Source of the DNA: Gastrolobium villosum
Lineage: Eukaryota; Streptophyta; Magnoliopsida; Fabales; Fabaceae
NCBI GenBank assembly: GCA_032173675.1
Contig: JAVKPL010011074.1
Coordinates: 53,101-117,100, forward strand
DNA: 64,000 nucleotides
Reading direction: 5' to 3'
Shown here one piece after another: positions 10,301 through 22,300 of the stretch. Both the position numbers and the translations under genes were made by a program. Under the pieces are notes generated by a model. It was not told the DNA's origin and did not search any database. It was given only the letters and a program-made list of their open reading frames with translations. Within the stretch, counting starts at the first letter, position 1, and each line of letters begins with the position of its first letter.

Positions 10301-13300
10301 ATTCACAAGTCTTCAGAGGTGAACAACGGGCACCAAATAGAGTGGGAACAACGTGCATAACAAGGGAAAATAAGACTCACAATGCAATCAGAAAAACATG
10401 AACAGGAGTGTAAACACCAAGGAAGGACTACTATCCAAACAGAGTGGGATAGGACTTATAACTACTCAAACAGAACAAAGAAGCGTTGACGAGCATAACA
10501 AGATCAATGGTAGCGAGATCTGACATCGTGAAGGAAGCATGTGGCTTACACACACCGACAGATGGTGAGGCGCCTAGGGACACATGATGCTGCTTTCGAT
10601 GACGACACACAGATGGATGACCAGTTGGTAGTTTCTTAGTTGATTGGTGATGCCATTTGCTGATAGGTCTTCTCTGTTACAACTTGTGATGTTATCGACC
10701 AAGGACTTTGAGGGACTTTTAGGGTTCTGTTGAACCTGAGAGCAGAAACCCCAAGACTTTGAGCATAAATGTGAGCAAGCCCATTCTCATGTCAACTTGA
10801 AAAGGTTGAAAAACTGAGATTTCTCTGAATTTGCTTTAGTGTAAAATACACTCAGTATGCTGTGGAGCTTAGAGTACTATGTTGTGTTCGAGTGAAAAAT
10901 ACACTCAATTAGCTTTTGGGGTTCCTTTTTTTGTTTCTTATTATATGAACATATAACTGTAGCATCATTTTGATATAGGATAGCAATTTTATACATTATT
11001 ATGTTGTGTTCTTAATTCTGACTGTTTGGAGCTTAGAGTATCTAAAATTTTGAACTGAAGCTCAGCTTCTACTTTGCAGTTGGTGGCAAGATTGACCAAG
11101 GAAATAGTTGAAACATACCAAATATGCAATCCACAGTTTAAATATTCTGAAGATCTAAATCCCAAAAGATTTTTGACCAGCCCCTCTATTGGAGTGCTTA
11201 ATGATGGCTATGATAATGTAAACTCAGATCTTATCCTGACAGTGAATTTCGTCTTGATCCATTTAGAGAAAAATAGAAGGTTTGTCGTACATATTTCATT
11301 CCTTTTTTCTGTATTATCATTCTCTACTCCTTTATGAATACTAAAAGCAATACATGTTGATTTTCAGTAGATAGCAAAGGTGTCACCTTGCCCATCTGGC
11401 AACATCAGTATGTCTTTCTTAAATTTGAATTCTCATATGGTGCAGATATATTGTCAAAGATGTCCTTGGCCATGGGACATTTGGACAAGTGGCTAAATGC
11501 TGGGATTCAGATACCAACGGTTTTGTTGCTGTCAAGATCATTAAAAATCAACCTGCTTACTATCAACAGGCACGGGTTGAAGTAACTATTTTAACAACGG
11601 TAACCAATTATTATTATTGCTATTATTCTTTTTTGAGATCCTATTCATTTTATTGCAAGTTCAACCACGAGAAGTCACCCAGGTATACTCTTTTTTGTTG
11701 CAGTTAAATAAGAAGTATGATCCCGAGGATAAGCATCACATTGTTCGTATATATGATTATTTTGTATATCAACGACATTTGTGTATATGCTTTGAACTGC
11801 TGGACACAAACTTGTAAGCTGTGTACTTTTTTTTTTTTTTTTCCATTTAGCATTTGTCCTGCTACCATAATTGAGAATACATTTAAAGCATGAATGGTGT
11901 TCAAGTTCAACTGAAATAAAATTATCAGATGTTTTCTGTGATGTTGCTATCCTAGATTTGTTATTTTCTCCCTCTTGCATATTTTAGTGTTGATATTATA
12001 TAGTTATACAGGTATGAGCTTATCAAGATGAATCATTTTAGGGGATTATCACTTGGTATTGTTCAGCTGTTCTCTAAGCAGGTATATCAGTTCCTTGTAT
12101 GACATTTCTGCTTGGTCCTTTTGTTGGTTTTGATATCTTATCGTAATCTATTTTCTTAAATTTATGTTTTAAGATTTTATGTGGACTGGCTCTATTAAAA
12201 GATGCTGGCATTATTCATTGTGATCTGAAGCCAGAAAACATTCTTTTGTGTACGAGGTTGGTTTCTTACATGAAGGTGTTCATAACGAACTGTATGCTGC
12301 TGCTATTGCATCTTGAGATTTGATGTAAGTATGTTTCATGTGTAGCACTGTGAAGCCAGCAGAAATCAAGATAATTGACTTTGGATCCGCATGCATGGAA
12401 AACCGCACTGTTTACTCCTATATTCAGGTTTACATTTACTGTGAAAGTAGGCTTTTACTATTGTAATTCTAAGTGTTTGGTACTTACTCTTATTCTCTGT
12501 TTTTAATGTAGAGTCGATACTACAGATCTCCTGAGGTTCTCCTTGGATATCAGTATCCTAACCAATGCAATCAGTAGCTGATATCTTTCTTTTTAAGCTT
12601 TTTATATTTTTGGGGTTTCTTTTCATTGCGTTATTTTATTTCTTTACATTTTCTTGCCTGATCATCTTCCTGCAATGCAAGCTGCATGGGATTGGCTGAA
12701 TCTCAACTACTAATTTTTAAGTTTTAACCAAGTTAAAGATTGCTATATTCTTGGTTAAAACTTATGAGGGTTTTGTTATACTCGCATTTTAACATGGTAT
12801 AGAGTATCCTCGTTCTTGGTATGACAATAATGAAATGAGTCAAACATATATCTTAGAACATAGAGATGTTGGATTTACCAAGCAGCATGCCCTTGTTAAA
12901 ATTGATGGCATACCAGACTTTCTTAACGTATATTTTTCAGAAGAATGTTCTCCCTGCTTTAATAATTAATTTTTCAGATTATTTTCATGTACTCTCGGCT
13001 TTATTTTGGCCCTTAACCCTTATAAGGTACACAACAGCTATTGATATGTGGTCCTTTGGGTGCATAGTTGCTGAATTATTTCTTGGATTACCATTATTCC
13101 CTGGTGCTTCAGAATTTGATCTTTTGAGGCGGATGATTGAAATTCTCGGGTATGCCTCTATCTGTGAAGCAGAAAACATTTTAATTATGTGGCAATCCAA
13201 TTTATATAGCAATAATGTGACATCACCTTGGAGTTATTTTTTCCTTTCTTCATCCAAATTATACTTTATATGTTAGCCTAAAGAAAAGTGGTAAAAGGAA

Positions 13301-16300
13301 ACTTAAATTCATGTATACATTTTCATTTAACAAAGTTTTTCCTACAAACGGAAACAGAATGGTCCTACATTTGAAAACCAAAACTGCTACAGAGTAGCAA
13401 TGAGGTTACTTTGAATTATATATATAAAGAAATTTCATTAAGGAAGAAAATAAGAGTGCAAATCTAAAGGATAAGATATCCTCACAAGATTACTAAAGAA
13501 AACTCCTAGAAACTAAGAGATTGAGTCGTGCAACAAGGCATGTCAATCTCTCATTATGTTCAACAAAGAAATACCCCTAAAACGTCCATGAGCAGTTTTA
13601 AATATTAGGACCAGAGAGGCATGTATTGAAATCCATGTGTTAATTATACAGTAGAGACTCTATTATTTAACTAAATAAAAGAGAATTACAAAGAATAATA
13701 CACAATGTGGAACTTCATACCTTATATTTCTCAACATTCCCCTTCAAGCTTCTCAACACTCCCCCTCAAGCTGGAACATATAAATCGTATGCACTAAGTG
13801 TTGTAAATATAGAAAATATCTGTAATTATTTGTTTCCTTTATTAGCTAGATTAAAGTTTCCTTATTTTTAAGATTTGGTTTATTCGTTTAGGGTCTGTTT
13901 GGAGCACCTGATAAGGAAGATAGGATAGGATAACTTATCATATCCTACTTTTATCTTTTGTTTGGTGGGTCAATAGGATATAATTAGTTTATCCTATGGT
14001 CTTATTTTATCCTATCCAATACATGATTTCTTATCCTATGGGGAGCTGGGTTAGGATTCAATAGGATAGGATATCAATATTGGATGCGCAATATATCCTC
14101 ACACTACCCAATATTTTCCCACGCTACCCAATATATTTGTATTTATTGCATTATATTTTATTTTTTCTTTCTCCCTTCTCCTTCTACATAATCTTATCAG
14201 ATTGTTAATCAGGTGCTCATCAAACACAAGACATGATATTGGCTTATCAGCCTCATATCATATCCTACCCTTATCAGCCCCATATATCCTACCCTTATCC
14301 TGTCCTGTCCACCAAACGAGCTCTTAGGTCCATTAGTCTCTTTATATATATTTTACCACTTCGGTACATGTACTCTTTAGAAAGAAATAATATTTCAATT
14401 TTCTTTTTCAAGTTGGCATTAGAGCTCTTGACTTGGGAGCCTTTCTTGCTTATGTAGTCGTTGCCTTGATTGCGGAACCCTTTTTTGACTATCTCCGGTC
14501 AACTCGCCATTGTTGGGTTTTTCTTGCACTCAATCAAGGGAAACTCATTCGTTCACAAGATGATGACCCGTTTGCGCAAGTGCACACATCAAGTAATAAA
14601 TGAGAGTTTTGATGCCCAGATTATCGTTCCTAGGAAAAAGTATTGCTAAAAGAATCTTAAGCCATATTAAAGAATTAAAAAGAATGGGTTAACAATATTG
14701 AATTGTTCTGGCTAGTCGTTCTCAGATATCACAGTTGTGTTCCCACTATAACAAAAGGTGCAGATCAACTTAAAATAATTCCTCGCGTCGTTATATACTC
14801 AAATCCTTCCTAATTCAAGGAGGAACAACAAATCATTGAAAAATATAGTTGTGTGTGGTGTGAAATAAACAAAATAAACAAAAATTTAAAATATGCAGTA
14901 ACAAGGAGTAATAACAGGAAACAACGCAATGACATGATAAGCGGAACAACACTTAAAAGAAAAGGGAATGGATACACTGATGAAGATGAATAGGGAGAAG
15001 AGAAATTACATACTCAAAGTAAATACAGAGAAACAAAGACTCAATAACACAATGTTAAAAATGAAGAAAAATGGTTGCTTTGCTCGTGTGGAGCTTTGAT
15101 GGAGAAGAGAAAAGACTACGATGTTGTTCTAGTAGTTAAAACTTGCTTGCCAAAACTATTGTTGCCTTCGTTTGATCTTTTATTTATAGGCTGGGAAGAC
15201 AATGGTATTCTTGTGATTACTTCAAGTCGTTCCCTGCACCATTGCATCGAGAACGTCTCCTCCTTTCTTTGATCAAACGATGGGCGTTGATTTAAGTTGG
15301 ATAAGACTAGGGTTGAGTTGTCTCCTCTGCTTTGCTTTTCCAAGGACGATCTTTTGACACTCAGACTCGTCTAGTAGCATTCTCTGCTTTGTTGTGTGCG
15401 TTTTCTGCTCTGCTGCGCGTGTCTGTCCTTTTAGTTGTGTTTCGTTACCGTACTCTGTAGAAAAGCAAAAATCAAATGTTAGTGGAATCAAAAAGTAAAA
15501 GCACTCGACAGGTCATTCATGCTATTCTCTCTTTCTTTTCTCACTTTTCCATGTTGCCAATTGTTCCTTCACACAAGTCAACATTTATTGCATACATACT
15601 AGTATTTATAACATAAACGTACTAAAGGGGGCGGAAGGACGGGTTGTTTCGCAGTAAAAACACTGCACATGGGAACGAATTTTTGTCCCATCAGCCACCA
15701 CTAGCAGCCACCAATTTTTTTTTCTAGGGACCTTTTGTACAAAGAAGAGCACTGCTCAGCTCAGAATTTCCTAATCTATTGATATAAGTAGCTTTATGAT
15801 TTGGCTGAAGACCCATGAGCACACAATTGGCTTTTTGTCTTTGGTAACCCATAGACAACATCGCACCGTTTGGGGCAGCAGTTCCCAAAAAGTCTACAGT
15901 CATAGGAGCCCCACGCGCCTCCACAGCATGCGTGTGCCGCCATCTCACCGGCGCATGACGCCACTTTTCAACCTTTGTCCACCGTGTTTGTGATCGTCCA
16001 ACCATCCCGATCCTGTATTTGTCTTCATCCTCTTGATCAGACACTTTTTAGGTGTTAGGTCTTTGATCTCACCATAAAAGTCAGATCTTTTTGGTTCTTC
16101 GACGCCTCCTTTGCACAATGTGACGTTTTCATTGCTGTTTGGAACCTTGAGAAACTTTTGTGGTAATATCACCAACTCCTCTTTGCGTTGTTTTTTAGAC
16201 TAACGACTTTGTGTAATTACCCAGCCCGTAACAACCCACAATTTCTCTCAATCCAAATGATCTTCCCATTATGCATCATAATTATTGTCTCAAACTTGTT

Positions 16301-19300
16301 TGTATGATCGTCAAAGGATGTTATGAAGTTGCTCATCTTGAAGGGTCTTTCCGTGCTAAAATAGATCCGTTGTTTGCTGAGTGGGATGATAAAGGCTATC
16401 TTATTATGAAATGGCTATGAAATTCTATGACTCTTGAAAATCAACATTCCATATTAAAACTTAGGCAAACTTACTCTATGAAGCAAGATGCTGCCACCTA
16501 CTATGACTTGAGAAATATGACTCCACCAAGCAGAGTTCTCTCTCTCCAATACGATATTACAACATTATGAATGGGTTGTCGACCGAGCTAGATTAGTACT
16601 GGAATTTGAAAATGGAGGGTTGCAAGGATGCTGCCACCCTAGTTATGTCAGTTGAAAGGAATTGAATATTTGATTTTCTTTGTGGCCTCAAACTCTGAAT
16701 TCCCTATTCAGGTTCACATTCTTTGTAAGAAAAATTGACCTTCTCTTTCTGGATTTTATCACACTATTAGGGTTGAAGATATTCATAGGGAAATCACGAT
16801 GCATGCCAAGTTGCCAGATAAAATTATTATGCTTTCATCTAAACTCATTACTGTAGGTCCTTTTTCTGACTCCAAGCCAACTGATGGGTTTGCTATGGCT
16901 AACCCCCTCATGAAGGGTCCTTTTCCTCTTCTTCTAAGTCCAACAAAAAGGGATGCTAGTGCACCTATTGTAAAAGGCTAGGTTACACCAAAGAACACGT
17001 GCATTCAATCTCTTATTGCTGCTTGCATTGATTTCAAAAACTCATGGATTGTGGATTGCAATTTGTTCCTTTTATTGATGATTGTATTCGGATAGAATGG
17101 ATATTCTTGATACAAGACAAGGCAGAGATACCACATTTGTTCATCCAATTTTAACATATGATTTAGACACATTTTGGTAAGAGTATTAAACACTTGAGAT
17201 GAGATAATGGTACGAAGTATGTCAACCAGTGCCTTTCTCAATTCATTAAAGATAAGGGATTGTTGAAAGCCTGAAAGAAAGAATTGTTATTTACTTGAAG
17301 TCACCAAGGCATTATGTTTTAGACATCTGTACCTAGCTCTTATTAGGCAGACCTTCACGGGTTCTTGGCCGAAGAAGTCCTCTTCATTTCGTGATCTCTT
17401 TCTTTCCCTTTGTTCCAATTATGCAGTGTCTTTAGTCTCGCTCCTTTGGGTGTGTTGCCTTCGTCCATATTGATAAACAACATTGGAATAAATTGGAACC
17501 TTGAGCCCATAAGTGTGTCTTCCTTGATTATGCCCCTGACAACAAAAGATACAAATGCTATCATCCTCCAAGTCGTAAGTTCTTTGTCTCCATGGATATA
17601 ACTTCTCATGAATTTGGATTCTTTTTCCCTCTTTCTCACCTTCAGGGGGAGAATAATTCAGAAGCTTCATCCGTTTTCTTCGGGTTAGAGACTCCCTTTC
17701 AATTACCTAGCCCTTTTGAGTCTAACTCTAATGCCCCGATTGCTACACTGCATGATAATGAGAAGACCTAGTTGATGAGGCTAGTAATTCATCATATACT
17801 TCATGTGACATTCCTTGTAATCTACAGAAAGCTGGAAGACTCGAACTACTGTATCAAAAGAGGAAACAACCCACATTGCCCCCACCATTAACTACAATCG
17901 TATGTATCACTAGTAAGTACTAAATGCACTTCTCCTTTTTTCCCGAACCTATTATAAATTTTGATGACTTACCCATTGCTTTAAGGAAAGGGAAAAGATC
18001 TTGTACCCAATAATAGCCTATATCTCATTTTGTTTCCTTTAAGAACTTTTATATGCAGCACAGAAGTTGTATTTCAGCACTCGATTCTATTTTAATCTCA
18101 ACATCAGTGCACGAAGCATTTAAAGATGATAATTTTCAAGCAATACATGACGAGAAGAATGCTTTGTAGAAAAATAAAAATGGGAAGTTGTTGACAGGTC
18201 AAATGCAAAAAAGGCAGTGAGGTGCAAATGGGTTTATTCTCTGTAGTATAATTCAAATGATACTCTTAGTTAGATATAAGGCTCGATTAATAGCCAAGGG
18301 TTACACACGGACTTTTGGCATTGCTTACAAAGAAACGTTTGCTTTAGTGACCAAAATGAACTCCATGAGAGTCCTATTATCCCTTGCTGCTCAGTTTGAT
18401 TTGGACTTAAACCAATTTGATATGAAGATTGTTTTCCTCAATAGAGTTAGAAGATGAAGTTTACATGGATATCCCAAATGGAGATAATAAAATTTGTAGG
18501 TTAATGAAGGCTTTATATGGGTTGCAACAATCCTCATGTGCTTAATTTGGAAAATTTAACAAGGTTATGGCATCATTAGGATATAAGCAGAGTTAAGGAG
18601 ATCAAACATTTTTCTTTAAAAATTCCCAAGAAGGTCAGGTCACTATTCTCTTAGTTTATATTGATGATATTATTATAATAGGGGATGACATAGTTGAGAA
18701 ATGCGCTCTGCTAAAAAGACTAATTGTTGAATTTGATATTAAAGATCTTAGGAAATTGAGATACTTTCTTGGGATATAGGTTAAAGAAAGTATGTTATTG
18801 ATCTCCTTAAAGAAATAGGAAAACTTACCTTCCAGTACTCCGATTAAGTAGAATCACAAACTGGGAAACGAAAAGGAGAGCCGTCTAATTGACAAAAGGC
18901 AATATCTAGCTTATTATGTGGTTAGCATTGTCACCCATTTCATACACGGCTCGAGGGAAAAAACACCTGCATGCAATGGATAGAATTCTCCGATATCTTA
19001 AAGCCACAGTAGACAGAGGACCGTCACCGCTACCATGGCATCAGCACCACCACCACTATTGCCACCGCTACCACCACCATGCCATCACCCTCACCACCAC
19101 CATGACGCCACCGCTACCGCCACCACCACCACAACGCCACTACTACAACCACCACCACTGCCGCCGCTACCACCACCACCACCATCACACCATATGAAAA
19201 GGAAAGTGATGATCCGAAAAAAAAATTATGCTTAATAGGAATAATTTTTTATTCTATTATTTGTTGTGTTATCAAACACAATTCTCATTCTTGGAATAAA

Positions 19301-22300
19301 AATAAAACATGTTATCAAACATTTTTTTTCTCAGAAATTGTTCCAAGGCACAGAAATAGAAAAGAATTGTTTCTTTTCAGAAACAGTGCCAGGGAACAGA
19401 ATGGTTGCCATGCACAACCTTAGTGAATGCATCCACGAGTTGACAATTCGAGTTAAAGAAATGAGTGTATATCTATGGTGAGAGGACCTTTTCTCTTATG
19501 AAATGACAATCTATTTTGACAGCTTAGTCCTTTCATGAAACAATAAATTAGAAGCAATATGCAAAGCAGCTTGATTATTGCAAATGAGGGTTGTTTATAT
19601 ATTGATGCACATAGTCAGTGTCCTCTCAAGATTTATCGATGTGCTGGTCCTCTTTTCCTATGCCAATATAGCATTGAGGGGGAGAAATTTAGAAGATGCA
19701 ATCTGGCTCTATCTTTGACTTTGTCTCAGATTGGGAGTATGTTCTAGTCTTTGTTCTGAATACGTTGTCTAGTCCTACCGATCTTTGTCCCAGATATGCA
19801 GCTTATCATTGCTGGTCTTTGTGCCAGATGCTATCTGGCCCCGTCAGTGTTCGTCCTAGATTTGCAGTCTAACCCCAATCTTTGTCCTAGATGCGGTATG
19901 GCCGTGCTGGTGTTTGTCTTATGTGCGTAGTCTAGCCCTATCAGTCTTAGTCCAAAATGCAGTCTGGACTTGTCATGTGTTCCGTTGTGGGAATTTAGTA
20001 ACATGAAGTAAGAAACAAAATGCGGTAGCTAAGTCAAGCATAGAGGCTGAATTTAGAGTTATGCCCCAAGGGTTTTGTGAACCACTATGGCTGAAACTTA
20101 TACTAGACGATCTCAAAGTGAAATATGAAGGCTGGGATAATAAATCTGGCATTTGTATAACATAATATCAAGTTCAGCATGACTGAATAAAATACATTGA
20201 GATTGATTGTTACTTTATCAAGGAGAAATTGGATAGCAATTTGATAACTACTCCATATATCCGTTTAGGACTTCGATTAGTTGATGCGTTGACTAAGAGA
20301 CTTCCCACCAAGAGATATCAAGACCTCGTCAGCAAGCTAGTAATGAATAATGATAAATATTCATTACTAGCTTGAGGGTGAGTGTTATAAATATAGAATC
20401 AAAAAGTATGTAATTATTATAGATTCGTTTTTCCCTTTCATTAGACTGATTGTGATAGGATAATTATAGGGAAGGTATGTAATGGGTTATAGGTATGATT
20501 TCTTATTTGTTTTCCTAGAATCATCTCTTTATTTGGAAATCAATTATCCACACTAGTCTATGTATTGTAAACACTTGTATGTGAATATTTAAGTAAATAA
20601 AAATCAGAATTTCTCAGATCTCAACTTTAGATTTTGAACATGCAAAAAAAATACTTTAGTTCTCATCTACGAATCGCATCTTATATTTCTTACTGTTTTG
20701 AATAACGTTATAGATGTTGTGAATATATTGTAGAGGACAACCACCTGATTATCTACTGAGAGATGCCAAAAACACAAGTAAATTCTTTAAATGTATCGGG
20801 AGTCTCCAAAATATAGAGAACAGTGAGAGTTCCAGAAAAGGAAGAAGTGTTTATCAGGCATTGACGGAGGAAGAATATGAAGCTGTAAGTGTTACTGTTT
20901 TTGCTGAAGGATCTTTCTCCAAAATGAACATTGTGGCATCTCTTCAAATCGTTTCTTCTTTTGGATTCTTTTTAATATGTTACTTGTTTATTATAACATT
21001 TCTGGTTCCTGTTCAGAGAGATTTGAAGAAACCATCAATTGGAAAGGAGTATTTTAATCATATGAACCTTGAAGCAATCGTTACAAACTATCCGTTCAGG
21101 AAAAATCTACCAAAGGAAGATATTGTCAAAGGTTAGCTTTCATATTGTTTGACAAAACTTAAAAGCCAAGAAGGCTTGAAATTTCTATCAACATGATTTT
21201 GCTATTTTATTTTTTATGCGTGTGCATGTATAGTATCTCTTATTCAAGTTCATTGCACTAATGAATGCTGTATAAACTGACTTATAATAGAAAGTCAAAT
21301 ACGATTGGCTCTTATTGATTTTTTGAGAGGTCTGGTGGAATTGGATCCTGCAAAGCGCTGGTCACCCTTCCAGGTAATTGATTGTCTTATTGTCTGCATT
21401 GTGCCATCATTTCAATCTACATTTCGGCTTGTGTTAATGCAAAGTTTAAGAGCACTTAGACTGTTAGTTTGTTTTCCTGCAGGCTTCAAAACACCCTTTT
21501 ATAACCGGGGAACCTTTTACACACCCTTACAAGCCTCCTCCAGAGACCCCTCACATGGTAAGTAAATCTCAATTCTAAAGCATCTACTTTTTTTATGTTT
21601 AGTTTAAACTATTTAGTCAGTACCAGAAGGGCCGGCTTGGCTCAGCGGTAAGCTTGCTTGCCGTGGTGTGTCAGGTCGCGGGTTCGAATTAGTCTCTCTG
21701 CAAAAAGCAAGGGAAAGACTGCCTAGAGTATTCCCTTCCCCAGACACTCACGAAGTGGGTATTTGAACTGGGTCGGCCCTTTCAGCCCTTTTATTTAGTC
21801 AGTACCAACAATCCTTTGAATTATTCTTGTTGGAAAGTATGTACATTTTGTAAATCAGCTAATAATATCTTTTAATTACAATAATTAGGATATTTGAAAT
21901 TCTTGTAATTATTACATTTAGTGTACATAATAGTCTGTCCATTGTATAATTTAGACACACAGATTTCATTATCTTAACATGGTAACTAGAGCTAGACAAG
22001 GGGTAACCATAATATGTGCATACTCTTGGTCCACCGGTGATTTATTTATTTTTCCTGAAAATCATGTTTCAACTCCAGTTTCCGGTCTCCATTGACATGT
22101 CATAATTCTGGCCAGTCAACTGATCCCTTTTTGGTTGTTGCCACCATTGTTCCCCCACTGTCATCTGTGGCATTTTCTACCTGGTGACCCTTTCTATTCA
22201 CTTTGTCTCGAGGAAATTGGTTGATGCCATGGGCTTAGATTCGGGATGCGTTTTGAGCTTCATTGATTGTCAAGTTTCCTTTTGTAAATCTTTCTTTTAA

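Larger units (their letters stand above)
7541..11079 (+). other. YAK1 intron 1 (3.5 kb)
   Basis: The donor gtaagt follows AAACCC and the acceptor tttgcag precedes TTGGTG, joining the N-terminal exon to the first conserved kinase-flanking exon. The left part (to about 8820) shows no repeat or gene. The right part holds a probable minus-strand LTR remnant (about 8830-9670) with a MITE-like insertion. The stretch 9670-10900 has no recognisable coding sequence. Confidence 0.8.
13799..20616 (+). mobile_element. Decayed Copia LTR retrotransposon in YAK1 intron 9
   Basis: The 5' LTR starts tgttgtaaatatag at 13799 and ends near 14410, followed by a primer-binding-like tggcattagagc (14414-14425) resembling the usual initiator-Met tRNA match. 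The 3' LTR starts tgttataaatatag at 20383 after the purine tract cttgagggtgag. Between them are broken Copia pol pieces: an integrase remnant near 17190-17260, a Copia post-integrase region near 17450-17650, a reverse transcriptase piece near 18120-18450 (RYKARLIAKGYTRTFGIAYK), YIDDIII near 18658-18678, and RNase H remnants near 18900-19000 and 20030-20330. Stops and frameshifts are frequent. The LTRs are too divergent to align confidently beyond their starts. Confidence 0.7.
13150..20733 (+). other. YAK1 intron 9 (7.6 kb), filled with retroelements
   Basis: The donor gtatgc follows CTCGG and the acceptor tgtag precedes AGGACAACC, so the split codon restores an ILG-G-QPPDY reading. The intron interrupts the kinase domain after the FLGLPLFPG region. 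It holds, in order: a minus-strand LTR end (about 13400-13780), a Copia element (13799 to about 20616) with a Tourist-like MITE in its 5' LTR, a CAC-rich simple repeat, and a minisatellite. All are non-functional for the host as far as I can see. Confidence 0.85.

Noticed and set aside
19020..19240. His/Pro/Thr-rich open frames
   Set aside because: Products of a CAC/CCG trinucleotide repeat inside a dead Copia element.
21630..21705. Apparent tRNA gene
   Set aside because: A and B boxes are present, but there is no cloverleaf end, and a SINE body with target duplication follows.
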